This document shows positions 1 through 7,255 of a DNA stretch of 35,681 nt, piece after piece (positions within the stretch are counted from its first letter, which is position 1; each line of letters begins with the position of its first letter). The position numbers and the translations under genes are program-made. The stretch covers positions 1 to 35,681 of the forward strand of contig CAZBDU010000056.1 of the NCBI GenBank assembly GCA_964490725.1, read 5' to 3'. Under the pieces are notes generated by a model. It saw only the letters and a program-made list of their open reading frames with translations, was not told the DNA's origin and ran no database searches. The stretch comes from CAZBDU01 sp964490725 (GTDB taxonomy: Bacteria > Spirochaetota > Spirochaetia > SZUA-6 > DRHE01).

Positions 1-1
1 G

Positions 2-331
2 GCAGGCGGAGCCGCCGCGCAGAGCCCGCCGGTGGGCGTTGCCGCACCGCAAGGCGGCGCCGCTTCGGCCCCGGGCGCCGCCTCCGGCAGCCCTCCGGGC
101 CCGACGGCCGGGCAGGAGGCGGTGACGGCGCCCATGCCGGGGATGATCGTCAGCTACGAAAAGCGGGAAGGCGAGGCGGTGAGCGCGGGCCAGACCGTCG
201 TGGTGATGGAAGCCATGAAGATGCACAACAGCATCGAGGCCGGCTGCGACGGGGTGGTGGAGAAGGTCCTGTTCGCCGCCGGCGACTCGGTGGCCAAGGG
301 GGCGGTGCTGGCGCTGATCCGCCGGCGGTGA
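2..331 (+). CDS. Biotin carboxyl carrier domain, C-terminal end of a carboxylase/decarboxylase subunit (5' partial)
   Basis: The frame is open to the left edge of the window, so the gene starts upstream. The visible part begins with an Ala/Pro/Gly-rich linker of about 40 residues. A biotinyl-lipoyl domain follows, with the biotinylation motif EAMKMHN; its first Lys is the biotin attachment site. Such a linker plus C-terminal carrier is typical of oxaloacetate, methylmalonyl-CoA or glutaconyl-CoA decarboxylases, or pyruvate carboxylase subunit B. The carrier moves CO2 between a carboxyltransferase and its partner. The partner genes are outside the window, so the substrate cannot be named. The protein ends directly after the domain (IRRR), as expected for a C-terminal carrier. 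Confidence 0.9.
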   Translation, partial: AGGAAAQSPPVGVAAPQGGAASAPGAASGSPPGPTAGQEAVTAPMPGMIVSYEKREGEAVSAGQTVVVMEAMKMHNSIEAGCDGVVEKVLFAAGDSVAKGAVLALIRRR

Positions 332-375
332 GGCGGCGCGGCCTTCCCTCCCGCGTGGCCGGAAAGGAGCGTGCA

Positions 376-1446
376 GTGAACAGAGCGTGGACCCTGGGGG
401 CTGTGGCGGTCTTCCTGGGCCTCCTGGCGCCGGTGACGGCGCCTGCCGGCGGCGGTGCAGAAGCCCCCGAGAAGGAACAGGCGCCCGGTGCGGGAGCGGC
501 GGGCTCCTACCAGATCGCGGTGTTCGTGCCCGGGGTGGTGGCGGGAAGCCCCCTCTACGAGCAGATGGTCTCCGGAACGAAGCGGGCGGCCGCGGAGCAC
601 CCCGGCGCCACCGTCAAGGTGCTGGAAGCCGGGTTCAACCAGGCGGAATGGAGCGACAAGATGACCGCCCTGGCGGCCACGGGACAGTACGAGGTGGTCG
701 TCACCTCCAACCCCTCGATGCCCTTCGTCAGCCTGGACGTGGCCAAGGCGTTCCCCGATCAGAGGTGGCTCTGCCTCGACGCTTACCTGGACGGCAACCC
801 GCAGTTCTACACGTTGCTGTACAACCAGGTGGAGCAGGGCTACCTCACCGGCTACCTCGGGGGGCTGGTGACCGGCAGCGGCATGAAGGGCGCGAACCGC
901 GAGCTCAAGGTCGGGATGATCGTGGCCCAGGAGTACCCGGCCCTGACCCGGATGATCAAGCCGGGCTACCAGATGGGGCTGAAGGCGGTGGACCCCCGGA
1001 TCGTTCTGGACTACCGGGTGATCGGCAACTGGTACGACGCCAACAAGGCCGCCGACCTGGCCAACAGCATGATCGACGACGGTGTGGACGTGATCCTGAC
1101 CATCGCGGGGGGCGCCAATCAGGGCACCATCAAGGCCTGCCAGGAGCGGGGCAAGTACGTGCTGTTCTTCGATTCCAACGAGTACAGTCTGGCGCCGGGC
1201 ACCATCGTGGGCTGCGCCGTGTTGAGGCAGGAGAGGGCCGCCTACGAGAGGGTGACCATGGCCATCGAGGGCAGGCTCCCCTACGGCAGGGCGGAGGTGG
1301 TGGGGGCGTCCCAGGGCTATGTGGATTTCGCCGACCAGGATCCGCTGTACGTGGACAGCGTGCCCGAGTCGGTGCGCGGGCCCATGGCGGAGGTGGTGGA
1401 GAAGATGCGCACCGGGGAGCTGGCCTTTCCGGTGCCGAAGCTGTAG
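376..1446 (+). CDS. BMP-family (basic membrane protein) ABC transporter substrate-binding protein
   Basis: 356 residues from a GTG start at 376, chosen because GGAAAGGAG (361-369) sits 6 nt upstream and the signal peptide begins there. The N-terminus is a short basic stretch plus a hydrophobic segment (residues about 5-20) ending near APAGGG. I see no lipobox Cys, so a cleaved signal rather than a lipoprotein is likely. The body matches the BMP/Med family: an IAVFVPG opening strand, a YEVVVTSNPSM segment and the later DGVDVILTIAGGANQG motif. Family members bind nucleosides, thiamine-like compounds or autoinducers for ABC importers. No permease or ATPase gene is adjacent, so this is an orphan receptor within the window. 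The 44-bp gap from the biotin-carrier gene suggests cotranscription. Confidence 0.85.
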   Translation: MNRAWTLGAVAVFLGLLAPVTAPAGGGAEAPEKEQAPGAGAAGSYQIAVFVPGVVAGSPLYEQMVSGTKRAAAEHPGATVKVLEAGFNQAEWSDKMTALAATGQYEVVVTSNPSMPFVSLDVAKAFPDQRWLCLDAYLDGNPQFYTLLYNQVEQGYLTGYLGGLVTGSGMKGANRELKVGMIVAQEYPALTRMIKPGYQMGLKAVDPRIVLDYRVIGNWYDANKAADLANSMIDDGVDVILTIAGGANQGTIKACQERGKYVLFFDSNEYSLAPGTIVGCAVLRQERAAYERVTMAIEGRLPYGRAEVVGASQGYVDFADQDPLYVDSVPESVRGPMAEVVEKMRTGELAFPVPKL

Positions 1447-1478
1447 GCCGGGTCTTTCGTTATTTTGCCTTTTTGGGC

Positions 1479-1507
1479 TTGACGCAGCGCTGGAGTGGTG
1501 GTATTCT
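1479..1507 (+). promoter_or_regulatory. Sigma-70 type promoter for the pseudo-radical-SAM/sigma/radical-SAM/patatin operon
   Basis: TTGACG (1479-1484) and TATTCT (1502-1507) are separated by exactly 17 bp. Transcription should begin near 1514, inside the operator boxes that follow at once. The stretch 1447-1681 carries no gene; besides this promoter and its operators it would be a leader of about 168 nt. Confidence 0.7.
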
Positions 1508-1542
1508 TAAATAACTGGTTAGTTTGAATAAGTGGTTAGTCA
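1508..1542 (+). promoter_or_regulatory. Two tandem TetR-type operator boxes over the start site
   Basis: TAAATAACTGGTTAGTTT (1508-1525) and TGAATAAGTGGTTAGTCA (1525-1542) repeat with 17-bp spacing. They match the perfect palindrome at 1623-1640 at 12 and 15 of 18 positions by my count. They lie directly downstream of the -10 hexamer, where a bound dimer would block initiation. The family assignment is inferred from the palindrome style; no TetR gene is in the window. Confidence 0.6.
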
Positions 1543-1622
1543 GGAGGGTGAGCCGCGACCGGGAGGCCCGGTGCGGTAGCCCGGACCGCCGGCAAACGAA
1601 CCGGCCGTGGCGAAGCGCCTAC

Positions 1623-1640
1623 TGACTAAACGGTTAGTCA
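1623..1640 (+). promoter_or_regulatory. Palindromic operator TGACTAAACGGTTAGTCA in the leader
   Basis: Perfect 7-bp arms (TGACTAA/TTAGTCA) around ACGG. The 13-mer GGTTAGTCAGGAG occurs at 1534-1546 and again at 1632-1644. As DNA it looks like a TetR-family operator. In RNA, 1622-1629 could pair either with 1536-1543 or with 1634-1641, so an alternative-hairpin switch is possible. Confidence 0.6.
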
Positions 1641-1681
1641 GGAGCGGGGAGCACAGCGAAACCGCTCCAGGGAGGCGAAGC

Positions 1682-2656
1682 ATGGTACGGCAGGCGGAGC
1701 GAGCGTTCGCAACGCTGCTCCTGGGCGGCGCTCTCAACGAGCTGGCGAGAAACCCCCATGCAGACCCCGATCGGCTCCTGGGAGTGCTGCGGCGCCTGGC
1801 GCGCTCGCGGCAACAGATGGAATGGGTTTCACGCCTGGCGGAGGAGCTGGCCGATCCTGCGGGGAGCCGCCGCTGGCTCCTGGAGAGGGCGCTCATCGGG
1901 GTGAGGCCCGACATTCTGCTGCGCATCGCCACGAACCTGGCTCTGGCGCTCCTGCGGGGGGACGCCGCGCAGGCGGGGCCGGTCATCCTGCTGCAGCTGC
2001 CGCAGCGGCCCAGCAGGATCACCGGCCCCGATGTTCCAACGACCCTGGAAGCGGTGGTGCGGGAGGGCAAGAGGCGCGGCGCCTTCCTCTACCTGGTGAG
2101 GGGGGCGGGGGCGCTGAGTGAAGGGCTCCTGCGCCTGGCGCAGAGGCACGGAGAGTGCCTGTTTCTGGCCGAGGCCGGCCAGGTGGGCGAGCGCCTGGCC
2201 GCCGGGACGGCGCGGGTGGGCACGGTGGTCCCCCTGGTACGCGTGGACGCACGCCTGGCCAGGCGAGCGGCGCGCCTGGGGCGCCTGGAACCGCTCCTGC
2301 CGGCGGTGCGGACTCTGCGCGGCCACGGGCTGCCGGTAGGCTTCCTGGGCGAGCTGGACCGGCGCGGGCTCGCTGCGCTGACCTCCGGGCGGTTCGTGGA
2401 TTCCCTGCTGGCGGCGGGCCTGCTGTTCGGGGGCTTCCTTCCGAGCGCCGCCCCGGGGCGCGGGCTCTCCGCCGCCCAGCGGCGGCGCTTCCAGGACTGG
2501 GTCCGCAGGATGAATGAAGGCAGGCCGCTGGCGGTGGCGGAGCTGGGACCGGCGGAGGAGGGGCTGAAGGCGGGCGTGGAGGAAGAGCCGGTGGGCCGCA
2601 GCCGCGGGCGTGCCGCCCCGGCCGCAGGCATCACGCTCGTGGAGGCCCGTGCCTAG
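1682..2656 (+). CDS. Degenerate radical-SAM-like protein lacking the CxxxCxxC cluster motif
   Basis: 324 residues from ATG 1682, chosen because GGGAGG (1670-1675) is 6 nt upstream and an earlier GTG (1607) has no ribosome site. On its own I do not recognise it. It does line up along its length with the radical SAM enzyme two genes downstream. Residues from 122 (LEAVVREGKRRGAFLYLVRG) match the downstream stretch beginning VDRLLSEVRALGCYFVVVSG, and FVDSLLAAGLLFGGFLP (from 238) matches FVRYYLERGALFGWYFMFMP. The two anchors are about 116 and 122 residues apart. The region that should hold the cluster cysteines reads ILLQLPQRPSR, and only one Cys (GECLF) exists, so no 4Fe-4S cluster could bind. 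It may be a non-catalytic partner, scaffold or sensor. First gene of a four-gene operon; 25 bp before the sigma gene. The similarity is by eye and needs a profile search. Confidence 0.6.
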   Translation: MVRQAERAFATLLLGGALNELARNPHADPDRLLGVLRRLARSRQQMEWVSRLAEELADPAGSRRWLLERALIGVRPDILLRIATNLALALLRGDAAQAGPVILLQLPQRPSRITGPDVPTTLEAVVREGKRRGAFLYLVRGAGALSEGLLRLAQRHGECLFLAEAGQVGERLAAGTARVGTVVPLVRVDARLARRAARLGRLEPLLPAVRTLRGHGLPVGFLGELDRRGLAALTSGRFVDSLLAAGLLFGGFLPSAAPGRGLSAAQRRRFQDWVRRMNEGRPLAVAELGPAEEGLKAGVEEEPVGRSRGRAAPAAGITLVEARA

Positions 2657-2681
2657 CGGGCCCGGGTGGAGGAGGCAGGAG

Positions 2682-3518
2682 ATGAACGGTCGTGACGGGG
2701 AGAACGTGCTGCTGCGGTACCTGGGGGAGATCGGCCGCATCCCGCGATTGACCGCGGAAGAGGAGCAGCGCCTGGCGCGCCGGGCCGCCGGAGGCGATCG
2801 GGCAGCGCGGGACGCGCTGGTGAAGGCCAACCTCCGCTTCGTCGTTGCCGTGGCCAGGAGCTACAGGAACGCCGGCCTGCCGCTGGAGGATCTGATCAGC
2901 GAGGGCAACATCGGGTTGATCCGGGCGGTGGAACGGTTCGATCCCGACCGGGGCAAGCCCTTCGTCCGCTATGCCGTCTGGTGGATCCGGCAGTCGATCC
3001 TGAAGGCGTTGTGCGACGGCTCGCGGACGATCCGGCTGCCGGCCAACCGCGCCAACGAGCTGGCCCGCGTCGAGCGGGAGCGGGAGCTGATGCAGGCCGA
3101 GTCCGGCGGCGCGGCGATGGACGAACTGGCGCGGCGGCTGGCCATGAGCCGCAAGCGGCTGGCCGGCATCCTGGGGGCGCCGCGGGAGGTGGTGTCGTTG
3201 GACACGCCTGTCCACGGAGAGGAGGAGAACCAGAGCCTCCTGGAGCTTCTTCAAGACGAGCGCGGCAGCGGGTACGCCGCCCTGGCGGCTCACCGGTCCG
3301 TTCGGGAGGAGATCGATCAGGTGCTGCGCACCCTGGGCTGGAAGGAGGCCGGCATCGTGCGCGAGCGCTTCGGCCTGGACGGGGAGGAACCGAAGACCCT
3401 GCGGGAGGTGGGGACCCGCTACCGCCTGACCAAGGAGCGGGTGCGCCAGATCGAGCAGCGGGCGCTGGCCAAGCTCAGGCAGGCGCCGGAGCTCGGCGTG
3501 AGCGGCTACCTGAGCTGA
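2682..3518 (+). CDS. Sigma-70 family RNA polymerase sigma factor (RpoD/SigA-like, group 2 or 3)
   Basis: 278 residues from ATG 2682, preceded by GGAGGAGGCAGGAG. Region 1.2 is at the N-terminus (YLGEIGRIPRLTAEEE). Region 2 follows: KANLRFVVAVARSYRNAG, the LEDLISEGNIGLIRAVERFDP core-binding helix, and the -10 recognition and melting part ending in YAVWWIRQSI. Region 3 covers roughly residues 120-175. Region 4 ends with a helix-turn-helix (TLREVGTRYRLTKERVRQIEQRAL) that would read a -35 element. The long region 1.1 of a housekeeping factor is missing and the protein is short, so it is probably an alternative factor with near-housekeeping specificity. It sits inside an operon of radical SAM and lipase genes and may direct their regulon. 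No anti-sigma gene is visible. Confidence 0.92.
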   Translation: MNGRDGENVLLRYLGEIGRIPRLTAEEEQRLARRAAGGDRAARDALVKANLRFVVAVARSYRNAGLPLEDLISEGNIGLIRAVERFDPDRGKPFVRYAVWWIRQSILKALCDGSRTIRLPANRANELARVERERELMQAESGGAAMDELARRLAMSRKRLAGILGAPREVVSLDTPVHGEEENQSLLELLQDERGSGYAALAAHRSVREEIDQVLRTLGWKEAGIVRERFGLDGEEPKTLREVGTRYRLTKERVRQIEQRALAKLRQAPELGVSGYLS

Positions 3519-3548
3519 AGCTCCGCCACCGCGGCGGGGAAGGAGGGC

Positions 3549-5084
3549 ATGATGGAACGGGGAGTCTCAGGGAGGAGGACGGGCCGTGCGGCGGGCCTCC
3601 GGGACCGCATCATCAGGGAGGTGCTGGTGCGGAAGGTCGGCGCCGCCCTCAGCGGAGACCCGCGGGACCTGCGCAGGCTCACCCTTCTGGGGCGCAGGCG
3701 GGCGGCCAACCCGGGCCTCAGGACGTTCCTGGACGGGCTGGACCGGGACATCGATTCCGGCTCGGGGCTGGCCTCGCTGCTGGCGCGGGTGGGCACCCTG
3801 GCCGGCCCCAGGAGCAGGCGCCGGCTGGTGGGAAACCTGATCTACAACTGGGGGGTAGTGGGGGACCGCATCCGCAGGGGCCTGGCTGCGGGGGGCTTGT
3901 GGACGCCGAGCCTGGTGGTGATAAGCCCCACCATGCGGTGCAACCTCCGCTGCCGGGGCTGCTATTCCGGGCTGTATTCCAGGGAAGGGGAGCTGAGCGA
4001 AGCTGAGGTGGACCGCCTGCTTTCGGAGGTGCGCGCCCTGGGCTGCTACTTCGTGGTGGTCTCCGGGGGCGAGCCGTACATCATGAAGGACGCCTGGCTA
4101 CGGCTGTTCCGCAAGCACCGCGACATGTTCTTCCTCACCTACACCAACGGTACGCTGCTGGATCGCCAGACCGCCCGCAGCCTGGGCCGGCTGGGGAACG
4201 TGGCGCCGGGAATCAGCGTCGAGGGCTATCGGGAGGAAACGGACCACCGGCGGGGAGAGGGAGTGCATGAGCGGGTGCTGGCGGCCATGGAGAACCTGCG
4301 CCGGGAGGGGGTGATCTTCGGCATCAGCGTGACCTACACGCGGGAGAACGTCCCGACGGTGACCCAGGACCGGTTCGTCCGGTACTACCTGGAGCGGGGC
4401 GCCCTGTTCGGCTGGTACTTCATGTTCATGCCGGTGGGCAGGGACCCCATTCTGGAGCTGGTGCCCACCCCGGAGCAGCGGGTGTATTGCGGCAGGCGGG
4501 TGGCGGAGCTGCGCCGGAAGTATCCGATCTTCCTGGCCGATTTCTGGAACGATGGACCCGCGGCCGGAGGATGCCTCGCCGCAGGCCGCCGGTACCTGCA
4601 CATCCTGAGCTCCGGCCGGGTGGAGCCCTGCGTGTTCGCCCACTTCGGGGTGGACTCGATCCGGGAGAAGAGCGTCATCGAAGCCGCCAACAGCCCCTTC
4701 TTCCGGGCCATCCGCAGGGAGTTCCCCTACAACGACACCGGCAACCTCAAGCGCCCCTGCATGATCATCGACAACCCGCAGGTGCTGCGCAAGGTGGTGG
4801 CGGATCATCTGGCGCCCCAGGGGCACCGGCACTCCGAGGACCTCCTCCACGACCCCGCCGTGGTGGCCTGGGTGGACCGGTATGCGGAGCGGTTCCGCGA
4901 GCTCACCGAGCCGGAATGGCAGGCCATGATCGAGGATCCCGGCAACCGCTGGTACCGCGGCGGTGCGGAGTACAGGAAGCTGTTCGAGTTCCGGCCCGAC
5001 GGCCCTCCGGAGGTTTGCAGCGGCCGTCCCGCCCGACGGCCCGAGCCGTCCAGCCGGCCGGTGAGCGCCGGGGAAAGGGGGTGA
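3549..5084 (+). CDS. Radical SAM enzyme with SPASM-like C-terminal region
   Basis: 511 residues. Two Met codons open the frame (3549 and 3552); AGGAGG (3541-3546) fits 3552 better. About 120 residues precede the core. The cluster motif is CNLRCRGC (Cys131, 135, 138), followed by the SAM-contacting GGEP (173-176) and a TYTNGT strand. After the barrel come GGCLAAGRRYLHI and SSGRVEPCVFAHFG, the usual form of an auxiliary-cluster (twitch/SPASM-like) segment, and a later RPCMIIDNP Cys. The C-terminal tail is Pro/Arg rich. The substrate is unknown. The patatin gene starts 4 bp after the stop, which suggests a lipid or acyl substrate. The first gene of the operon looks like a cluster-less paralogue. 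Radical SAM identity is certain; the role is inference. Confidence 0.9.
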   Translation: MMERGVSGRRTGRAAGLRDRIIREVLVRKVGAALSGDPRDLRRLTLLGRRRAANPGLRTFLDGLDRDIDSGSGLASLLARVGTLAGPRSRRRLVGNLIYNWGVVGDRIRRGLAAGGLWTPSLVVISPTMRCNLRCRGCYSGLYSREGELSEAEVDRLLSEVRALGCYFVVVSGGEPYIMKDAWLRLFRKHRDMFFLTYTNGTLLDRQTARSLGRLGNVAPGISVEGYREETDHRRGEGVHERVLAAMENLRREGVIFGISVTYTRENVPTVTQDRFVRYYLERGALFGWYFMFMPVGRDPILELVPTPEQRVYCGRRVAELRRKYPIFLADFWNDGPAAGGCLAAGRRYLHILSSGRVEPCVFAHFGVDSIREKSVIEAANSPFFRAIRREFPYNDTGNLKRPCMIIDNPQVLRKVVADHLAPQGHRHSEDLLHDPAVVAWVDRYAERFRELTEPEWQAMIEDPGNRWYRGGAEYRKLFEFRPDGPPEVCSGRPARRPEPSSRPVSAGERG

Positions 5085-5088
5085 GGCC

Positions 5089-6318
5089 GTGTGGGGCCGC
5101 AGCACTCTCACCCGGGAGCCGGACAGTGGCCCTCTTGTCCCTGCCCGCCCCGTTGTCCAGGAACGCCCTGCCGGCAGAGCCCGCACGAAGAAGGCTGCAC
5201 CGCGGGGCCGTGCCGGCGCCGGGGCAGGGCAGCGGCGGCGGACCGCGCTGGTGATCTCCGGCGGCGGCGCCAAGGGCGCCTTCGCCGTGGGGGCCATCCG
5301 CTATATCTACGAGCGCTTCCGGCACGACGGTTGGTTCTCCATCGTGGGCGGCTCTTCCACCGGCGCGCTCATCGCGCCGCTGGCCGCCCTGCTGGCCGCC
5401 CCGCCGCGGATCGCGGAGCAGACTCTGGCCACCCTGGTGGAGTCCTACAGCAGCCTCAGCTCGGAAGACATCCTGGACAAGAAGAGTCTCTTCGAGCTGC
5501 TGCGCCGCCGCGACAGCCTCAGCGAATCCGGCCGGCTGGAGGCGCTGATCGAGCGCTGTCTCCGCCCGGAGTGGTTCGACTGGCTGCGCGGCCCGGGAGC
5601 GCCGGAGTGCTACGTGGTGTACACGAACTTCCAGGACGGCCGCAGGGTCACGGTCTGTCCGAGGGACCCGGGGATGGATCTGCCGCGCTGGCGCAAGAGC
5701 GTCCTGGCTTCCGCCAGCGTGCCCGTGCTCATGCAGGGGACCGTGATCGACGGGGAGGTCTGCTACGACGGCGGAGTGCGGGACATCCTTCCCTTCGAAC
5801 GCGCCATCCAGCTGGGCGCCCAGACCGTCGTGCCGATCTTCCTGGACCCCGAGGTGATGGGTCGCTCCGAGAGCGATTTCCGCCGCATCGACAAGGTGCT
5901 GCTGCGGGCCATCGGCATCCTGGTGGACGAAACCATGCGCAACGACTACCAGCTGGCCCACCTGGTGAGCCTGGGGGTGGCGGCCCGCGAGGAGATCGCG
6001 GCGGCCCTGGCGGGCAACGATGCGGCCCTGTCCGCGGTCAGGGCGGTTCTGGCCAGGCGGGAGTACCGGGAGCTGTTCGGGGCCGACAAGCAGGTGAGCC
6101 GCATCGTCCCGGGGCTCCGGCCCGAGCGCTGCCTGACGCACCAGCTTCTTCGCTTCGATCCGCTGCAGATGAAACAGTGGATGGCCTGGGGCTACCGGCG
6201 CGCCGCGGAGGTGCTTCCGGAAAGCCCCTTCCTTGCGGCGCCTTCTCCCCTCGCTCCGCCAGCCCGCGCCCGCCGGGCGGCATTCTCACCGTGGGCTCAG
6301 CCACCCCGCGGCCGGTAG
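5089..6318 (+). CDS. Patatin-like phospholipase
   Basis: 409 residues from GTG 5089. Patatin enzymes use a Ser-Asp dyad to remove acyl chains from phospholipids. The oxyanion-hole glycine loop GGGAKG is at residues 58-63, the nucleophile elbow GGSSTG at 87-92 (Ser90), and the catalytic Asp lies in DGG (227-229, YDGGVRDILPFERAI). The first 50 residues are basic and low in complexity, without a clear signal peptide, so the enzyme is probably cytoplasmic or membrane-peripheral. The tail (last 30 residues) is Ala/Pro/Arg rich. It is last in the sigma/radical-SAM operon and overlaps the convergent gene at 6297-6812 by 22 bp. Confidence 0.9.
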   Translation: MWGRSTLTREPDSGPLVPARPVVQERPAGRARTKKAAPRGRAGAGAGQRRRTALVISGGGAKGAFAVGAIRYIYERFRHDGWFSIVGGSSTGALIAPLAALLAAPPRIAEQTLATLVESYSSLSSEDILDKKSLFELLRRRDSLSESGRLEALIERCLRPEWFDWLRGPGAPECYVVYTNFQDGRRVTVCPRDPGMDLPRWRKSVLASASVPVLMQGTVIDGEVCYDGGVRDILPFERAIQLGAQTVVPIFLDPEVMGRSESDFRRIDKVLLRAIGILVDETMRNDYQLAHLVSLGVAAREEIAAALAGNDAALSAVRAVLARREYRELFGADKQVSRIVPGLRPERCLTHQLLRFDPLQMKQWMAWGYRRAAEVLPESPFLAAPSPLAPPARARRAAFSPWAQPPRGR

Positions 6319-6812
6319 CGGGAGCGAAGCAGCTCGTAGAGGGAGGAGAGCAGCGGATCGTGGCGGTCGCTGGCGCCCAGGTCCGCCAGGACGTCGCTGC
6401 GGTTGCGGGCCAGCCATCCGTACAGACGCGCCGCCCCTTCGCCGGCCTCCTCGGTGGACCAGGAGACCTTCACCAGCGCCCGCATCTCCTCGGTGGCCAG
6501 GATCTTGCGCTTGCCCGCCGCCGCCAGGATGAAGTGCCCCGCCCCCTCCTCCACCTCGACCGGGGCTGGGATCTCCTCCCTGGCTTGCCCCCGGCCGGTC
6601 AGGCGCCGGTCCAGCTGCTCGAGCTTCTGCATTTCCCGGTTGACCCGGTCCACCTGGCGGTTGTGCACCAGGACGCGGGCCTGCTCGATGAGGAACTCCA
6701 GCCCCTGGCGGTCGAGCTCCGCCAGGAGCCCGTCCAGCTCCTGCATCAGCGGCTCGAGCTCCTGCCGCCTCCTGCCCGATGGCCTGCCCTTTGCGCCGCC
6801 TTTGGTTCCCAT
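6297..6812 (-). CDS. Hypothetical protein, divergent from the V-ATPase operon
   Basis: 171 residues, not recognised. The N-terminus is basic (GTKGGAKGRPSGRRRQ). A Leu/Glu-rich helix follows (LEPLMQELDGLLAELDRQG) and then a second helical stretch with many charges, likely coiled coil. The C-terminal half is compact and mixed (VEEGAGHFILAAAGKRKIL, ARLYGWLARNRSDVLADLG). No signal peptide, membrane segment or Cys is present. It starts 116 bp from the ATPase H subunit on the other strand, so the promoters are back to back. No convincing ribosome site precedes the ATG. Codon use matches its neighbours and it is the only long frame with sensible composition here, so I take it as real. Confidence 0.65.
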   Translation of the reverse strand: MGTKGGAKGRPSGRRRQELEPLMQELDGLLAELDRQGLEFLIEQARVLVHNRQVDRVNREMQKLEQLDRRLTGRGQAREEIPAPVEVEEGAGHFILAAAGKRKILATEEMRALVKVSWSTEEAGEGAARLYGWLARNRSDVLADLGASDRHDPLLSSLYELLRSRYRPRGG

Positions 6813-6858
6813 GGCCTAAAGTTAGCGCCGCTGGATCAGTTTTTCCAATCCCTGCGCG

Positions 6859-6888
6859 TTGTACGTGGGCCCCGGAGCGTGCTATAAC
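6859..6888 (+). promoter_or_regulatory. Candidate promoter of the V-type ATPase operon
   Basis: TTGTAC (6859-6864) and TATAAC (6883-6888) are 18 bp apart, 41 bp upstream of the first ATPase gene. Position and hexamers fit a sigma-70 promoter. Confidence 0.5.
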
Positions 6889-6928
6889 CGTAGGCAAAGG
6901 AAAGACGGGAAAAGACCAGGAAAGGACC

Positions 6929-7246
6929 ATGGAGGAGATCGTCCAGGAGATCCTGCAGGCCGAGCAGCAGGCGGAGCAGAAGCTGCAGGAGGCGCGGGCC
7001 CGGGCCGCGGAGATCCGCTCCCGCGCGGACGCGCAGGCGGCCCAGAGGGCGCAGGAGGCCCGGGCCGAGGCCCAGAGGCGGATCCAGGAGCAGGTGACCG
7101 CGGCGCGGGAGCAGGCGGATCGCCAGCTGCGGGAGGCGCTGGAAGCCACCGACGCCGAGCACGAGCGTTTCGAAAACGAGCGCCCGGAGGCGCTGGAGCG
7201 CGCCGCCAGCCGGGTGGTCGAGGTGGTGCTGAGGCCGGAGCTGTAA
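6929..7246 (+). CDS. atpH: V-type ATP synthase peripheral-stalk subunit H (G-like)
   Basis: 105 residues from ATG 6929 (AGGAAAGGACC just upstream). Almost the whole protein is a charged Ala/Glu/Gln/Arg heptad-rich coiled coil (AEQQAEQKLQEARARAAEIR and onward), with no hydrophobic segment. That is the hallmark of the small stalk subunit which pairs with subunit E to form the peripheral stators of prokaryotic V/A-type ATPases. Being the first gene of the operon, as in Thermus and Methanosarcina, supports the call. The sequence alone is low in information, so context carries much of the weight. Confidence 0.8.
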   Translation: MEEIVQEILQAEQQAEQKLQEARARAAEIRSRADAQAAQRAQEARAEAQRRIQEQVTAAREQADRQLREALEATDAEHERFENERPEALERAASRVVEVVLRPEL

Positions 7247-7255
7247 CGGAGATCA

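Noticed and set aside
1533..1645. Resemblance to a cobalamin riboswitch (GGTTAGTCAGGAG and a GGGAGGCCCGGTGC segment)
   Set aside because: The conserved core element of that class (a CCCGCCACTG-like stretch) is missing, and duplicated operator boxes explain the AGTCAGGA match.
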